Source: Gentiana macrophylla
Taxonomy: Eukaryota; Streptophyta; Magnoliopsida; Gentianales; Gentianaceae
Direction of reading: 5' to 3'
NCBI GenBank assembly: GCA_026214975.1
Contig: JAOBSW010000106.1
Coordinates: forward strand, 99,873 to 163,872
DNA length: 64,000 nucleotides
Shown here: one piece after another, positions 1-8,740 of the stretch
How positions within the stretch are numbered: the first letter of the stretch is position 1
Layout: the number at the start of each line of letters is the position of its first letter
Position numbers and translations under genes: made by a program
Notes under the pieces: model-generated
The model's database searches: none
Told to the model about the DNA's origin: nothing
Seen by the model: only the letters and a program-made list of their open reading frames with translations

Positions 1-135
1 GTTTATCGGCCAATATTCGTAATTAAAGAATAAACAAGGTAGCGAACCCAAAAATATATATTAAGATCATTTTACGTCTAAAATAGTGTCCTAGAGCAAA
101 ATGATCTGCATCACTATATATATATATTATGCAAA

Positions 136-845
136 CCAAAATATCAAAAAAAAAAAAAAAAAAAAAAAAATAGATTGGACCTCCCACAGACCCACGCACG
201 TGCCATGAAAAGTGGACGCAAGTATATTTTACAAACTATTGCATACAAGCAGGGACGGCCCCGGTATTTTTTGAGTTTAAGGTCAACTCCCCGAATTGGG
301 CATTTTACTTGAAGTTTTTTTTTTTTTTTTTTTTTTTTGAAAACATCTTTATCTTATCGCGTTTTTAACATCCAGTAATCAAAATTCAATTTATTGATAA
401 ATTTTAAAACACGCTTACAAAGTAGTATTTTTTAGCATATTTAGAAACACAAACAAAATTCATACGTATACACAAAACATACTTACATATCACTATTTCA
501 AAATTGTATACAAAAAAAATTAATAAAACTTGTTTGTATGTCTAATTTTTTTTTGGGCCAAGTAATTTTTTTTATTGGGATCTTTATCGATTGGAATAAA
601 AACAAATTTGAGCATTTATCAAAAAAAAAAAACATATTATATTAGGTTGGATAGGATTGAATCTGCACGGATTTTTTTTTCTTTTAACAAAACACGCTTA
701 GTTGAACTCTATAAAATGTTGCGTTTTAAGAAGGCAGTATTTCTCCTACTTCACATGAGGGCCGACCCTGCATACAAGGCATATTATTCAAAGACTTTAC
801 TTTTCGGTCATATAATGTCAAGTTTTCCTTTTACAATAACCGACT
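136..845 (+). repeat. Dispersed repeat copy 1, split by a MITE
   Basis: An A-tract followed by a segment containing 'cctcccac', 'gtggacgcaagtatattt' and 'caaactattgcataca' (to 249), then 'catattattcaaa' and 'tataatgtcaagtttt' (from 771), matches 1507-1667 once the 250-770 insertion is ignored. The two copies are diverged but collinear. I do not recognise the repeat. An ORF can be read across 575-859, but it lies mostly inside the MITE and has no family resemblance. Confidence 0.7.
250..770. mobile_element. hAT-type non-autonomous MITE, 521 bp
   Basis: The ends are inverted repeats: CAGGGACGGCCC on the left, and CAGGGTCGGCCC read inward from the right (11 of 12 match). They are flanked by a perfect 8-bp direct duplication CATACAAG at 242-249 and 771-778. 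An 8-bp duplication with CAGGG-type ends is the signature of the hAT superfamily. The interior is AT-rich with homopolymer tracts and has no transposase, so it must have been moved in trans. The related sequence at 1605-1612 keeps the unoccupied target. Confidence 0.9.
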
Positions 846-927
846 TCCTAACTAACTAACCGCTTCTAGTATGATGATGTTCGATGAAATGTATGTGAGA
901 GCAATTCAACTCATTTCTACAATTCTA

Positions 928-1245
928 CTACTCTTCTATTTTGAACTTTAATATTCTCTCCAAGTGATTCAAATGTACCAGTCGTTGATTATGTCTAATA
1001 AGTATAATAGACGTTAAAAAAAACACCAACATAATAGTTACCATTAGACTATAACAAACAAGTTCGTAGACCCTCGGTTGCACGTATACAGGTTGAATTC
1101 GATCTTCTTGAAACGCTGCGCTCCCGAGTGTGGATTCAATATGAATCTGGGATAGGTTTTTGGCAACAAATCCTGATAGAAGATCAACTACCGTCATATT
1201 GTTGTTTTTGTTGGCACATAGGACATGAAAAACATTCTTGTACAA
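928..1245 (-). CDS. Hypothetical 105-residue ORF, one membrane segment
   Basis: An uninterrupted minus-strand ORF of 105 codons. About residues 63-84 form a strongly hydrophobic stretch (…LMVTIMLVFFLTSIILI…) followed by a basic His/Arg-rich tail, so a single transmembrane helix is plausible. I recognise no family and see no clear promoter or introns. It lies between two copies of a dispersed repeat, which favours chance or a gene fragment. Low confidence that it is real. Confidence 0.15.
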   Translation of the reverse strand: MYKNVFHVLCANKNNNMTVVDLLSGFVAKNLSQIHIESTLGSAAFQEDRIQPVYVQPRVYELVCYSLMVTIMLVFFLTSIILIRHNQRLVHLNHLERILKFKIEE

Positions 1246-1506
1246 TTAAATACCCAGAACTTTAGCATACTTCTACACACATACATGACTCATACATACA
1301 TAAAGAGTTCAGGCCTAAGCAAAAGGCTGAGCATGTACATACAGCCCAATGCAGCAACAAAGACGACTTTCTTGATATGGAAAACGGGGTGTTAGATATC
1401 GAAACAAGTTATCACAATGCAGAATTGGAAAAATCAGGTAAAGGAAAAAAGACAGTTGTTGAATCTTTAGTTCAGCTGAGTGTAGATAATGTGGGCACAC
1501 GGGAAA
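1246..1506. other. No feature seen
   Basis: Ordinary intergenic sequence between the small hypothetical ORF and the second repeat copy. Short overlapping ORFs on both strands here have no recognisable content. Confidence 0.5.
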
Positions 1507-1667
1507 ACCAATATCCAAAAAAAAAAAAAAAAAAAGCTTGGGCCTCCCACGCACATGCCACGAAATTAGTGGACGCGAACGCAAGCATATTTTTCAAACT
1601 ATTGCATACAGGGCATATTATTCAAATATTTTACTTTTCAGTTATATAATGTCGAGTTTCCCTTGTA
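1507..1667 (+). repeat. Dispersed repeat copy 2, empty hAT site
   Basis: Collinear with 136-249 plus 771-837, including the leading A-tract (about 1518-1534), 'gtggacgcgaacgcaagcat' and the 'tataatgtcgagtttccc' tail. It has a single 'catacagg' (1605-1612) where copy 1 has two CATACAAG copies flanking the MITE. It therefore represents the pre-insertion state. Confidence 0.75.
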
Positions 1668-1680
1668 AAATGAGTTGCAA

Positions 1681-2623
1681 TCATCTATATATAGGCCTCA
1701 TAGATACTAGAAACTAGATTAGAAGTTTCAATTGTTAGCAGAAAGTAGCCTAATCGATTCAATTCTTGACATGTAATTTCCCGCCCAAATAATTCAATTC
1801 TTGAGATGTAATTTCCCGCACAAATTGCAAGTTCAAATTTCTTCAATGAAGGTTCAATGTTCTTGATCCTTAGTAGGGTTCACTCTAATATTTCTTGTTG
1901 TTTCAATCGAAGTTTACAGTGATAATTAATCCACTTTTTCTAGCAGGGTGTCCAAACAGGTGCTGATGAATTAATACCTAAACCATCATAATGACGATCA
2001 CCTCCTAACATCACTCCCGATGAATTCAAATAGGAAGATTATAAGAGATATTATTAATGATGTGGTTTTTTCTATTGTATAAATTTTAACACCATTTTTA
2101 AAATAAAAATAACAACACATGATACAACTTTCGTCGCCATTTCCTTGAAGCCGATGTTTTAAAGGAGGAATTAACAAAGATACATAAACACCAAATTGCA
2201 TTTTCATTGAAGTGTAAAAACTTTTAGAAGTTTTTAACTACAAAACACCAAATTCACATATTCACGAGAGAGCTAAAGTATTTAGATTTTTTTTAAATTA
2301 GGGGTAATTAGGGTTGTAAAAGGTTTGGATTGATAAATCAATGTTCATAACAAAAAATAAACGGAAAATTTTGGTTATTAATAAACCAAAATCAAACCCC
2401 AAAAAAAAAAAAACCGAAATCATACCGTTATTAAAAAACAACTGAACCAAAATTCACGGTTCTAGGACATCCAAAGAAACAAAAACAAAAAACAAATTGA
2501 AAGATACTTGAAATGAGACAACGGAAGTGAAGTGATAACTAATACATCTCAATATATAGTGTGATGCTACTGGCATAACTAAAGATACAACTTTGCACCT
2601 TTGATTATGCATATGCATGCACT
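1681..2623. other. Intergenic, with a 35-bp tandem duplication
   Basis: AT-rich sequence with a TATA-like 'ctatatatagg' near 1685. Positions 1756-1790 and 1791-1825 are two adjacent copies of a 35-bp unit (attcaattcttgaNatgta…), differing at about three bases. A-tracts occur near 2400. No gene is recognised. The right end should hold the 3' UTR of the LBD gene, which is transcribed leftward. Confidence 0.6.
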
Positions 2624-3292
2624 TCAATCCCAGGGAAACTGAGGCGGAAATAAAGGGTCATAAGGTGTCAAGGCAGCCTCATCAATTCCTCCTCCACCAT
2701 CACCGGTGTGCGAGGGCGGCCCCGGTGCAGCCGCACTACTAGTACTACTAGTTCCAAATAGTTGATTGTAATTAACATTATTTGATGAGAAATTATGGGC
2801 CTGAAAATTATTGTTATGGACAGCAATTTCTGCTTCGATCTTGGCGAGTTCACATTGGGCATTGTGCACTTGTTGTTGTAAGATTGTGATTAGCCCAACG
2901 CATCCATAAACTGGATTGTTAATACGGCAATATGCTTCATAGGACAATGAATCTGCTGCCTGTGCCCTTTGTTGCACTGGAACTTGCTGCACAACGTACC
3001 ACACTGACAATGTAAACATATGATAGGTACTTGATGTATCATGTCCATTTAAAATGGAAAATGAAAATAAATTAAAATGGATGATATATATATATGTATG
3101 TATGTATGTATCATGAATACTGTTATATATATGTAGTACCTGGAGCATCTTTGCAACATTACTAGCACCATAGATTTTGTGAACATAGAAAAATCTTTGA
3201 GGATCATTTGGAGGAAAATATGGGGAAAGAATACAGGTAGGAGGGCATTTTCTTCTTAAATACCTACATCCAGCACATCTCCTTGGAGTCAT
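2624..3292 (-). CDS. LBD (LOB-domain) transcription factor, two exons
   Basis: Plant-specific nuclear DNA-binding protein of the LATERAL ORGAN BOUNDARIES family, class I. The supported model is exon 1 at 3292-3140 (51 codons, ending …VAKMLQ) and exon 2 at 2986-2624 (120 codons plus TGA), giving 171 aa. Residues 6, 9, 16 and 20 form the C-x2-C-x6-C-x3-C zinc motif (CAGCRYLRRKCPPTC). The GAS block follows (SPYFPPNDPQ…IYGASNVAKML). The usual DPVYGCVG motif is present as NPVYGCVG at about 75-82, with Asp replaced by Asn. A short hydrophobic heptad (L87, V91, L98) forms the zipper-like coil. The C-terminal third is Asn/Ser/Gly-rich and ends in an acidic-aromatic tail. The single intron falls after the GAS block, as usual in this family. 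It most resembles the LBD23/LBD24 group; the exact orthologue cannot be told. Confidence 0.93.
   Translation of the reverse strand: MTPRRCAGCRYLRRKCPPTCILSPYFPPNDPQRFFYVHKIYGASNVAKMLQVLHIYNSIHDTYIHTYIYIIHFNLFSFSILNGHDTSSTYHMFTLSVWYVVQQVPVQQRAQAADSLSYEAYCRINNPVYGCVGLITILQQQVHNAQCELAKIEAEIAVHNNNFQAHNFSSNNVNYNQLFGTSSTSSAAAPGPPSHTGDGGGGIDEAALTPYDPLFPPQFPWD
2987..3139 (-). other. LBD intron, 153 nt, open reading frame
   Basis: The donor is CAG|GTACTA at 3140/3139 and the acceptor TTGTGCAG|CAAG at 2987/2986, in phase 0. Removal joins KMLQ to QVPVQQRAQAADSL, matching the spacing of LBD proteins. The intron is AT-rich, its length is a multiple of three and it has no in-frame stop, so an unspliced transcript would still read through to a 222-residue protein. 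Confidence 0.85.
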
Positions 3293-3430
3293 TTTTTTTT
3301 TATTTTTTTGATATATAGTGTGATAGATTCTTGTCTGAAAATTTTCAGAGAAAATTTAGAGAGAAATCTCTCAAAAATCTTCTTCAAGAAATCTAATCTA
3401 ATGGAGATTTTCTCATAGATCACATATGAT

Positions 3431-3442
3431 CTTTTATATATA
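3431..3442 (-). promoter_or_regulatory. Probable LBD TATA box
   Basis: On the minus strand TATATATAAAAG lies about 140 bp upstream of the LBD ATG. Between them the leader holds GA/CT-rich blocks such as GAGAGATTTCTCTC and a run of A directly before the ATG, as in many plant 5' UTRs. Confidence 0.55.
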
Positions 3443-4367
3443 CATATAATGCTGAATCCATGGAGATGTATTTCTATTTTTTATTTTTTGAATTTCAAAA
3501 ACTGTAATACAAAAGGAATGTTACCGGTGTGTATATATAAGGAATGTTGTTTTCCTAATTCCCCTTCTTTAGAGGAATGTAATTGAGGGGATGTTTCCTG
3601 AATTTATTATTCAAATTTGAATGTGCTTTTAATTAGTAACTTTTATAATTTGTATGTATATGAAGAAAAAAAAAGGAATAGTTTTTGTATGTCTAAGGTG
3701 ATTATCAAGTTTAACTAATTTTCATTCTTGGGTATATATATATACAAGTTTCGTTAAGTATTGATTTTTTTTCCCCCACAACACAACGTATTTTTACACT
3801 GTTAGTCATTACGAGACACATATGAATCAATAGGTTTCACACAAAGATTGATGATGTAAAAATATATTGTATATTTTGTTGTGATTATTATGTCGTAAAT
3901 CTACTCGTTACTGTTCTGTGCACTTTTTATGATTCATTCTTTATGTTGGTAGAAATCTGTGAATACACATTTTGCCACACCGCGGTAAAAAGTTAAAATT
4001 TATTGCCACAGTATCACACCGCAGCAAAAAATCAAAATTTATTGCCACGCTACCACTCCGGAGCAAAAAATTAAAAATTATTGCCACACTACCGAAATGC
4101 GTCAAAAGCAAATAGCTATAAAAAAATATAAAAAATTAGAAAAATAAAGAGTTTTTGCAACGATTTTATTCTGATACCACAAAAACAAATGATTTTAAGA
4201 AAAAATAGATTCCCCACCCCCTACCCGACTCCGACCCAACAACCCACCTCCGACTCAAGTCGGAGATTTGTCATATTTTATAACTAAATTTGGTCTTATA
4301 TATATGTTATAGCTTAATACGAGTAAATGCGGATTAATATATAAAAATAAACGAGTCAATTTCACAT
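3443..4367. repeat. Intergenic, with a 39-bp minisatellite
   Basis: No gene seen. About 3968-4110 holds roughly 3.5 imperfect copies of a 39-bp unit beginning 'attgccac' and containing 'cagcaaaaaatcaaaattt'. At about 4247-4267 there is an inverted repeat, 'ctccgac…gtcggag'. The right end (…ttcacat) is the target site of the LTR element that starts at 4368. Confidence 0.6.
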
Positions 4368-5219
4368 TGTTGGGGAGATTTTGCATCATTAAAACAAAAG
4401 AAAATTTATAAAACCTATACTACTATGCAAAACTACCTCCTAACCGGCCGAATACGGGTAGTTGCTAGTAAAGTTGGATAAATGACGGTATCGATCCACA
4501 GGAAAAGGGATATTGAACCTAATTTTATTAACTCTTCTTTATTAACTAAACCTAAACCTAATCTAGAACGGAAAGTGGCTGGGACAGAGGATTGTTAGTC
4601 AAAGCCAGGAAAAATAAAAAACAATAAAGACTAAACTACTAACTAAAACGAAAAATAACTATTAAGATGATCATGGAGAGCAAACAACGAACAAACAAAA
4701 TCATCCAATCCAACAAATCCTCTATCTCTATCTAAGGTTATCTCATGACGATTAACTAAAGATGTGGTTCACCTCTCGAAGGTATGAATACTACTTCCGT
4801 AGATAATCCGTCTATCAATCTAACATCTTCCAATGTATAGAATTGACGCAAACAAACCAAGGTGCAAGATTTTAAATCTAACAACCTAGATAATTAACCT
4901 ATCAACTTCCGTTATGTCAAGGTTAAAAATCTAATCTTTCCTATGGTGATCTAAATCTAATCATGACTTCCATCAAAATCAAACATCAAAAGCAACGATC
5001 TTCCGATATGAGTTGCATAAGCGAATAAACGAATAGAAAAGATACAACTTTGAATTAAGATCACAACATAAACTTAAATAAAAGATAGATAAAACACGAA
5101 TGGAAAAAGAGTCAAAGCTGTTGAACATGTTGAGTCTCCAAGCATGGAGCTTGAGAAAAACGCAGCAGCAAGAAAGAAAAAGAAATAAACATCTAATCTA
5201 AAACCTAATCTAACCTCGA

Positions 5220-5244
5220 TCACCCGAGCACAAGGCTCGGGTGA
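5220..5244. other. Perfect hairpin in LTR, after TATA
   Basis: TCACCCGAGC pairs with GCTCGGGTGA around the 5-nt loop ACAAG. On the minus strand it lies about 85 bp downstream of the TATA-like box, so it would fall in the R/leader part of the transcript. The right LTR keeps it unchanged at 9597-9621. Confidence 0.8.
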
Positions 5245-5368
5245 CCGGCCTGAAACCTCAAGTTGCGGCTGCTTCTTGGTGTTTTGTGTATGAGAAATTC
5301 TGATGATATTAGGGTTGGAATCGCAGCTGCTTTTATAGAAAAATCAAGTCGGTTGCTACAGTAAAGGT

Positions 5369-5404
5369 GCCGGACGCCCGTTTGAAGATCCGGACGCCCG
5401 TCCG
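5369..5404 (-). promoter_or_regulatory. GGACG-type palindromes upstream of LTR TATA
   Basis: Two adjacent 'ccggacgcccgt' units (cggacgcccgtttg and cggacgcccgtccg) lie about 35-70 bp upstream, in element orientation, of the TATA-like sequence at 5328-5338. The same arrangement is at 9750-9784 in the other LTR. Related 'ggacgggcgttc' and 'gacgcccgtc' units recur in the interior at 8165-8405. Function unknown; the position suggests a promoter element. Confidence 0.5.
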
Positions 5405-5936
5405 CTATTTTCAGCAACAGCATCCAAACTTGTAACGCTCATATCTTGGGCCTCGTAAGTCGGAATGGAGTGATTCAAAATCCTGTAGAATCCTCTCTTC
5501 AAGCCCTACAACTCTTCTCTTGAGGTCCAGAGTCAAATCGGTTGTTATCATATCAAGAACTGCGTTGGAAGTTCAGCGCTACCCGGAATCCTGATTTTCC
5601 GACATTTATCTTGATTGATTTCTTTCCTTATATCTTTCAATCTTCCATAACTTTGATTGATCCTTTCCAAGCACGAATTTGGCTCTCTCAAATCCTCTCT
5701 TCCATCATCAATGAGTATCTACAACAATAGGAAAACATACCAAAGCGTAACGTATTTCCAAAATAACATAAAATCATCATTTAAGCACATAATTGTTACG
5801 TTTTGCAATTAACCTCTTAAAAACATCATTTACTAAATATTTCGATATAAAGCCCTACTTCTATGAAAATAATACATATACGGGGAAATTGATATAAAAT
5901 ATATCTATAAAAATCATACAATTTGACCCCTGAACA

Positions 5937-5950
5937 ACACCCCCACACTT
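5937..5950 (-). promoter_or_regulatory. Polypurine tract
   Basis: AAGTGTGGGGGTGT on the minus strand abuts the 3' LTR. This is the plus-strand priming site; the AAGTGTGGGG form recurs in the related elements here. Confidence 0.85.
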
Positions 5951-7379
5951 AAACTTTTGCTCGTCCGAGCAAAACAAAACAACAACAAACCATCAAGAAT
6001 CCACATAACTCGACACGAGATATAGTCAAAATCATGACAAGCTAGTATTCATCAAATCGACCTCACTCGGTGATGTGTGTGCGAGAACCTACTAAACTTC
6101 CACGAGCCTCTCTTGATATAATACATCAAGCACTAACAGATTATCCGGTCAACTAAACGAAAACTTCATTCTATCTACAAGACTTACCTAACAAAAACTA
6201 ATTACCAAGAACATAGTAACTAACTCACAATTAAACTCCTTTACTTAGTACCAAGAAAATACTTTTTCGGTCTCTACTGGTTTAGATCAACTTGACTTAG
6301 AATTCCACAAAAAGCGATATTTTATATTTCCTATCGTCGCGTCTCAAAAGTATAACACACTCCCCTACATTAGGCGCGGTCACCCCGAGATCACTCAATC
6401 CCTTACTGTCCAAGGTAAACCACACTCCCCAATTAGGGCAGTATCCAAATGGACTCGAGGTGATAGTTACAAACAAAATTCCCATAAAGAAATTCTATTC
6501 ATTTATTATTTATAGATATATATATATTTTTATATTTTTCAAACTCTTTGGAAACTCTCGGTCAAATATATTTCTAACACATTCAAGACTCTTAAAGTTC
6601 TCAAGAACACTAAGGTAATCTTGAGATTCTAAGCTGTGAGTATAGCACAAGTTCTTAACTTTCATTAATGCTAAATAAGTGTTATCTCAGATCAAGAATT
6701 GACTTTCCTTTAACTAACCGGAAACTATTCTATATTTGGCTCTTCATCTAATAGGTTCGTGAAATGAAGTTCAAGTGAGTATCGACTTACTAAATCTATT
6801 CTTAGAACATGATATGACTACTGATAACAACTAAAGGGTGCCAGATTATAAAACTAGCATGCCAGTGAAATGTTACTCAGGACAAAACAAAAATTTTAGA
6901 AAATTAAGCACTTTTCATAGAAAATTATAACTAATATGAGCAAATGAAAGTAGATACATAAATCATCTATCCCTTCCCCCACACTTAGATTGCAACTTGT
7001 CCTCAAGTTGTGCAGAATGAAAAAGAAAAAGAAAACTTAGCTGATTGTAGTTCTAAAGAAGCAAGCCTGGAATGGGTGCACCTCACCCAGAAATGCTTGA
7101 CGAATCCAGTAGACTGTGGACCATCCACCGGAAAACTGATATCGTCTGAAACGCACAATTGCTAACGAAAACATCCTGCACACTTGAACAAACATGAAAT
7201 ACCTCGGGGCTAGGGGAGTAAAACATATAAAGCACAGGAAAAGAAGGGTCGAAGAGATTTTTCAACTTAGGCTCACATAAAGATGGAAAACACATACATG
7301 AAATATTACAAAATAGTAGGCTAGGTGCAATTACATGTAAATGCAAACTACATGAAAAAAATCCTAAGAAAATAAAAGA

Positions 7380-7990
7380 GTGATGGTATATGGAAAGCCA
7401 ACAGTAACCATACTCGAAAAAAAACGAGGTAGTATTACGAAACCGGCAGTTAACTACACTCAAGAAAAATAAAAGAAAGAAATAAATGATGTGGTGTTAC
7501 GGGAACCGACAGTAACCACACTTAAGAAAAATAAAAGGAAAAATAGAAAAACAATGCAACTATATGAAATGCAACTAAATGAAATGCATTTAAATGATAT
7601 GCAAAAAGAAAATAAAATAAAAGAAAGAAAACTAGCCCACTATATGCAACACGACATATATATAAACGTCTACCACATAATGACAGGTTACGATAAACGA
7701 GCAGTCTTCATCACTAATGCCGACGCGCCTTAAGACTTATCGAAAGTGATAGACTTATGGAAACCAACAATCATCTATCTAAGCAGTATAACTCATATGG
7801 AGAAAGGGCGTAGCATACGGAAAACCGGCGTGTAGCTACCCATATGAACTATAAAAACAAAGGAAGCACGTAAGTCTTAAAAGCTTAAAAGATTCATCGG
7901 AGCGGTATGTAGCATACGGGAACCGATATTAGCTACTAATTAACCATAAGAACAGTTATAGCTTACGAGAACCGACAGTCACTATAACAT
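7380..7990. repeat. Array of at least seven hairpins with covarying stems
   Basis: Each module has an 18-20-nt core resembling TTACGGGAACCGACAGTA between two arms that pair perfectly but differ from module to module: ATGGT/ACCAT (7383-7411), GTAGT/ACTAC (7429-7457), GTGGT/ACCAC (7491-7519), GATAGA/TCTATC (7748-7779), GTAGC/GCTAC (7810-7839), GTAGC/GCTAC (7909-7936), GTTATAG/CTATAAC (7955-7988). The 7810 module is nested in an outer CATATGG/CCATATG pair. A further degenerate core lies near 7688. I know no named family for this. Confidence 0.8.
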
Positions 7991-8164
7991 GCCTAGATGA
8001 ATCATATATAAGGAATTGATCAATTATCTAACATGGATTCATAGATGGAAAGGTAAAAACATATAAGTTCAGGGCATCTATGTAAAAATAATTAGCCACA
8101 GAAGCTCAAATTAAAGTATCCATATCAAATAAAGCATTGAAAATAAAATCAAGAAAAACAGAAC

Positions 8165-8405
8165 CTGGACTGCATTCCGGACGAACGTTCAAGGGAAATC
8201 TCAGCACTGGACGGGCGTTCCACTTTTCAGACGCTCGTCTGCCTTGAAAACCGACCGGACGGGAGTTTAGAATTACAGACGCCCGTCGATTCTTGAAATC
8301 GAGCAGATTGAAAATTTCGAACGGATTTAACGCCCTAAAACCCGGACGTGCGTTCACCGCAACTTATGAAGGCGGACGGGCGTTCACTTACTTGAACGCT
8401 CGTCC
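8165..8405. repeat. Cluster of GGACG(N)CGTCC-type palindromes
   Basis: At least seven short GC-rich units, such as 'ggacgggcgttc', 'agacgctcgtct', 'gacgcccgtc' and 'gaacgctcgtcc', are scattered through about 240 bp of AT-rich interior near the primer-site end. They are the same sequence type as the units in the LTR promoter of this element. Confidence 0.65.
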
Positions 8406-8719
8406 ATACAACGAATTTGCACAGACAATGCAGGAGAGACACAGAAACCCTAAATCTCATAAGCACAACGCATCATAGAGCACAGACAACAGCCACAGAT
8501 AAATTTTAGCACAGGGGTTAGACTAGGTAACAACTAAACACATAATTCACGTTTCATAAGTTGAGTAAAAAACTTTTTGCACATTCTTAACCCTACGGTC
8601 ATCGAAACACGGCAAAAATAAAAACTCTCAACTTATTTATCGCTACTTTTATTGAAAACGAAAAACGAAACGTAACAAAATCGAGAACTAACTTAACTAG
8701 ATTCAACATGACACCTATT

Positions 8720-8736
8720 CCCCGGCAACGGCGCCA
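8720..8736 (-). promoter_or_regulatory. Primer-binding site, tRNA-Asp type
   Basis: On the minus strand TGGCGCCGTTGCCGGGG lies 4 nt inside the 5' LTR. It is complementary to the 3' end of plant tRNA-Asp, as known for Athila-group elements. Confidence 0.9.
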
Positions 8737-8740
8737 CTTT

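Larger units (their letters stand above)
4368..5936 (-). repeat. Left LTR (3' LTR) of the 5.95-kb element
   Basis: TGTT/AACA ends. Highly similar to 8741-10317. On the minus strand it contains GC-rich palindromes (5369-5404), a TATA-like TCTATAAAAGC near 5328-5338, a perfect hairpin (5220-5244) and, near its 3' end, the ACCCGTATTCGGCCGGTTAG block shared with other LTRs here. Confidence 0.93.
5951..8719 (-). other. Non-coding interior of the 5.95-kb element
   Basis: No gag-pol domain on either strand. Short ORFs (for example 7083-7463 minus and 8106-8357 minus) lack family motifs and cross repeated or hairpin sequence. It contains the hairpin array at 7380-7990, a second 'cccccacactta' purine tract (minus) near 6975, and a cluster of GGACG palindromes at 8165-8405. 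Confidence 0.7.

Noticed and set aside
575..859. 94-residue plus-strand ORF
   Set aside because: It runs across the MITE, its terminal repeat and the target duplication, and has no domain.
2624..3292. LBD gene as one 222-residue exon
   Set aside because: The middle part is AT-rich and unlike LBD proteins. GT/AG sites at 3139 and 2987 restore the usual KMLQQ… junction, so the two-exon model is better.
7380..7990. CRISPR-like array
   Set aside because: Repeats are imperfect, spacing is irregular, and the variable parts are paired arms, not spacers. The context is a plant retroelement.
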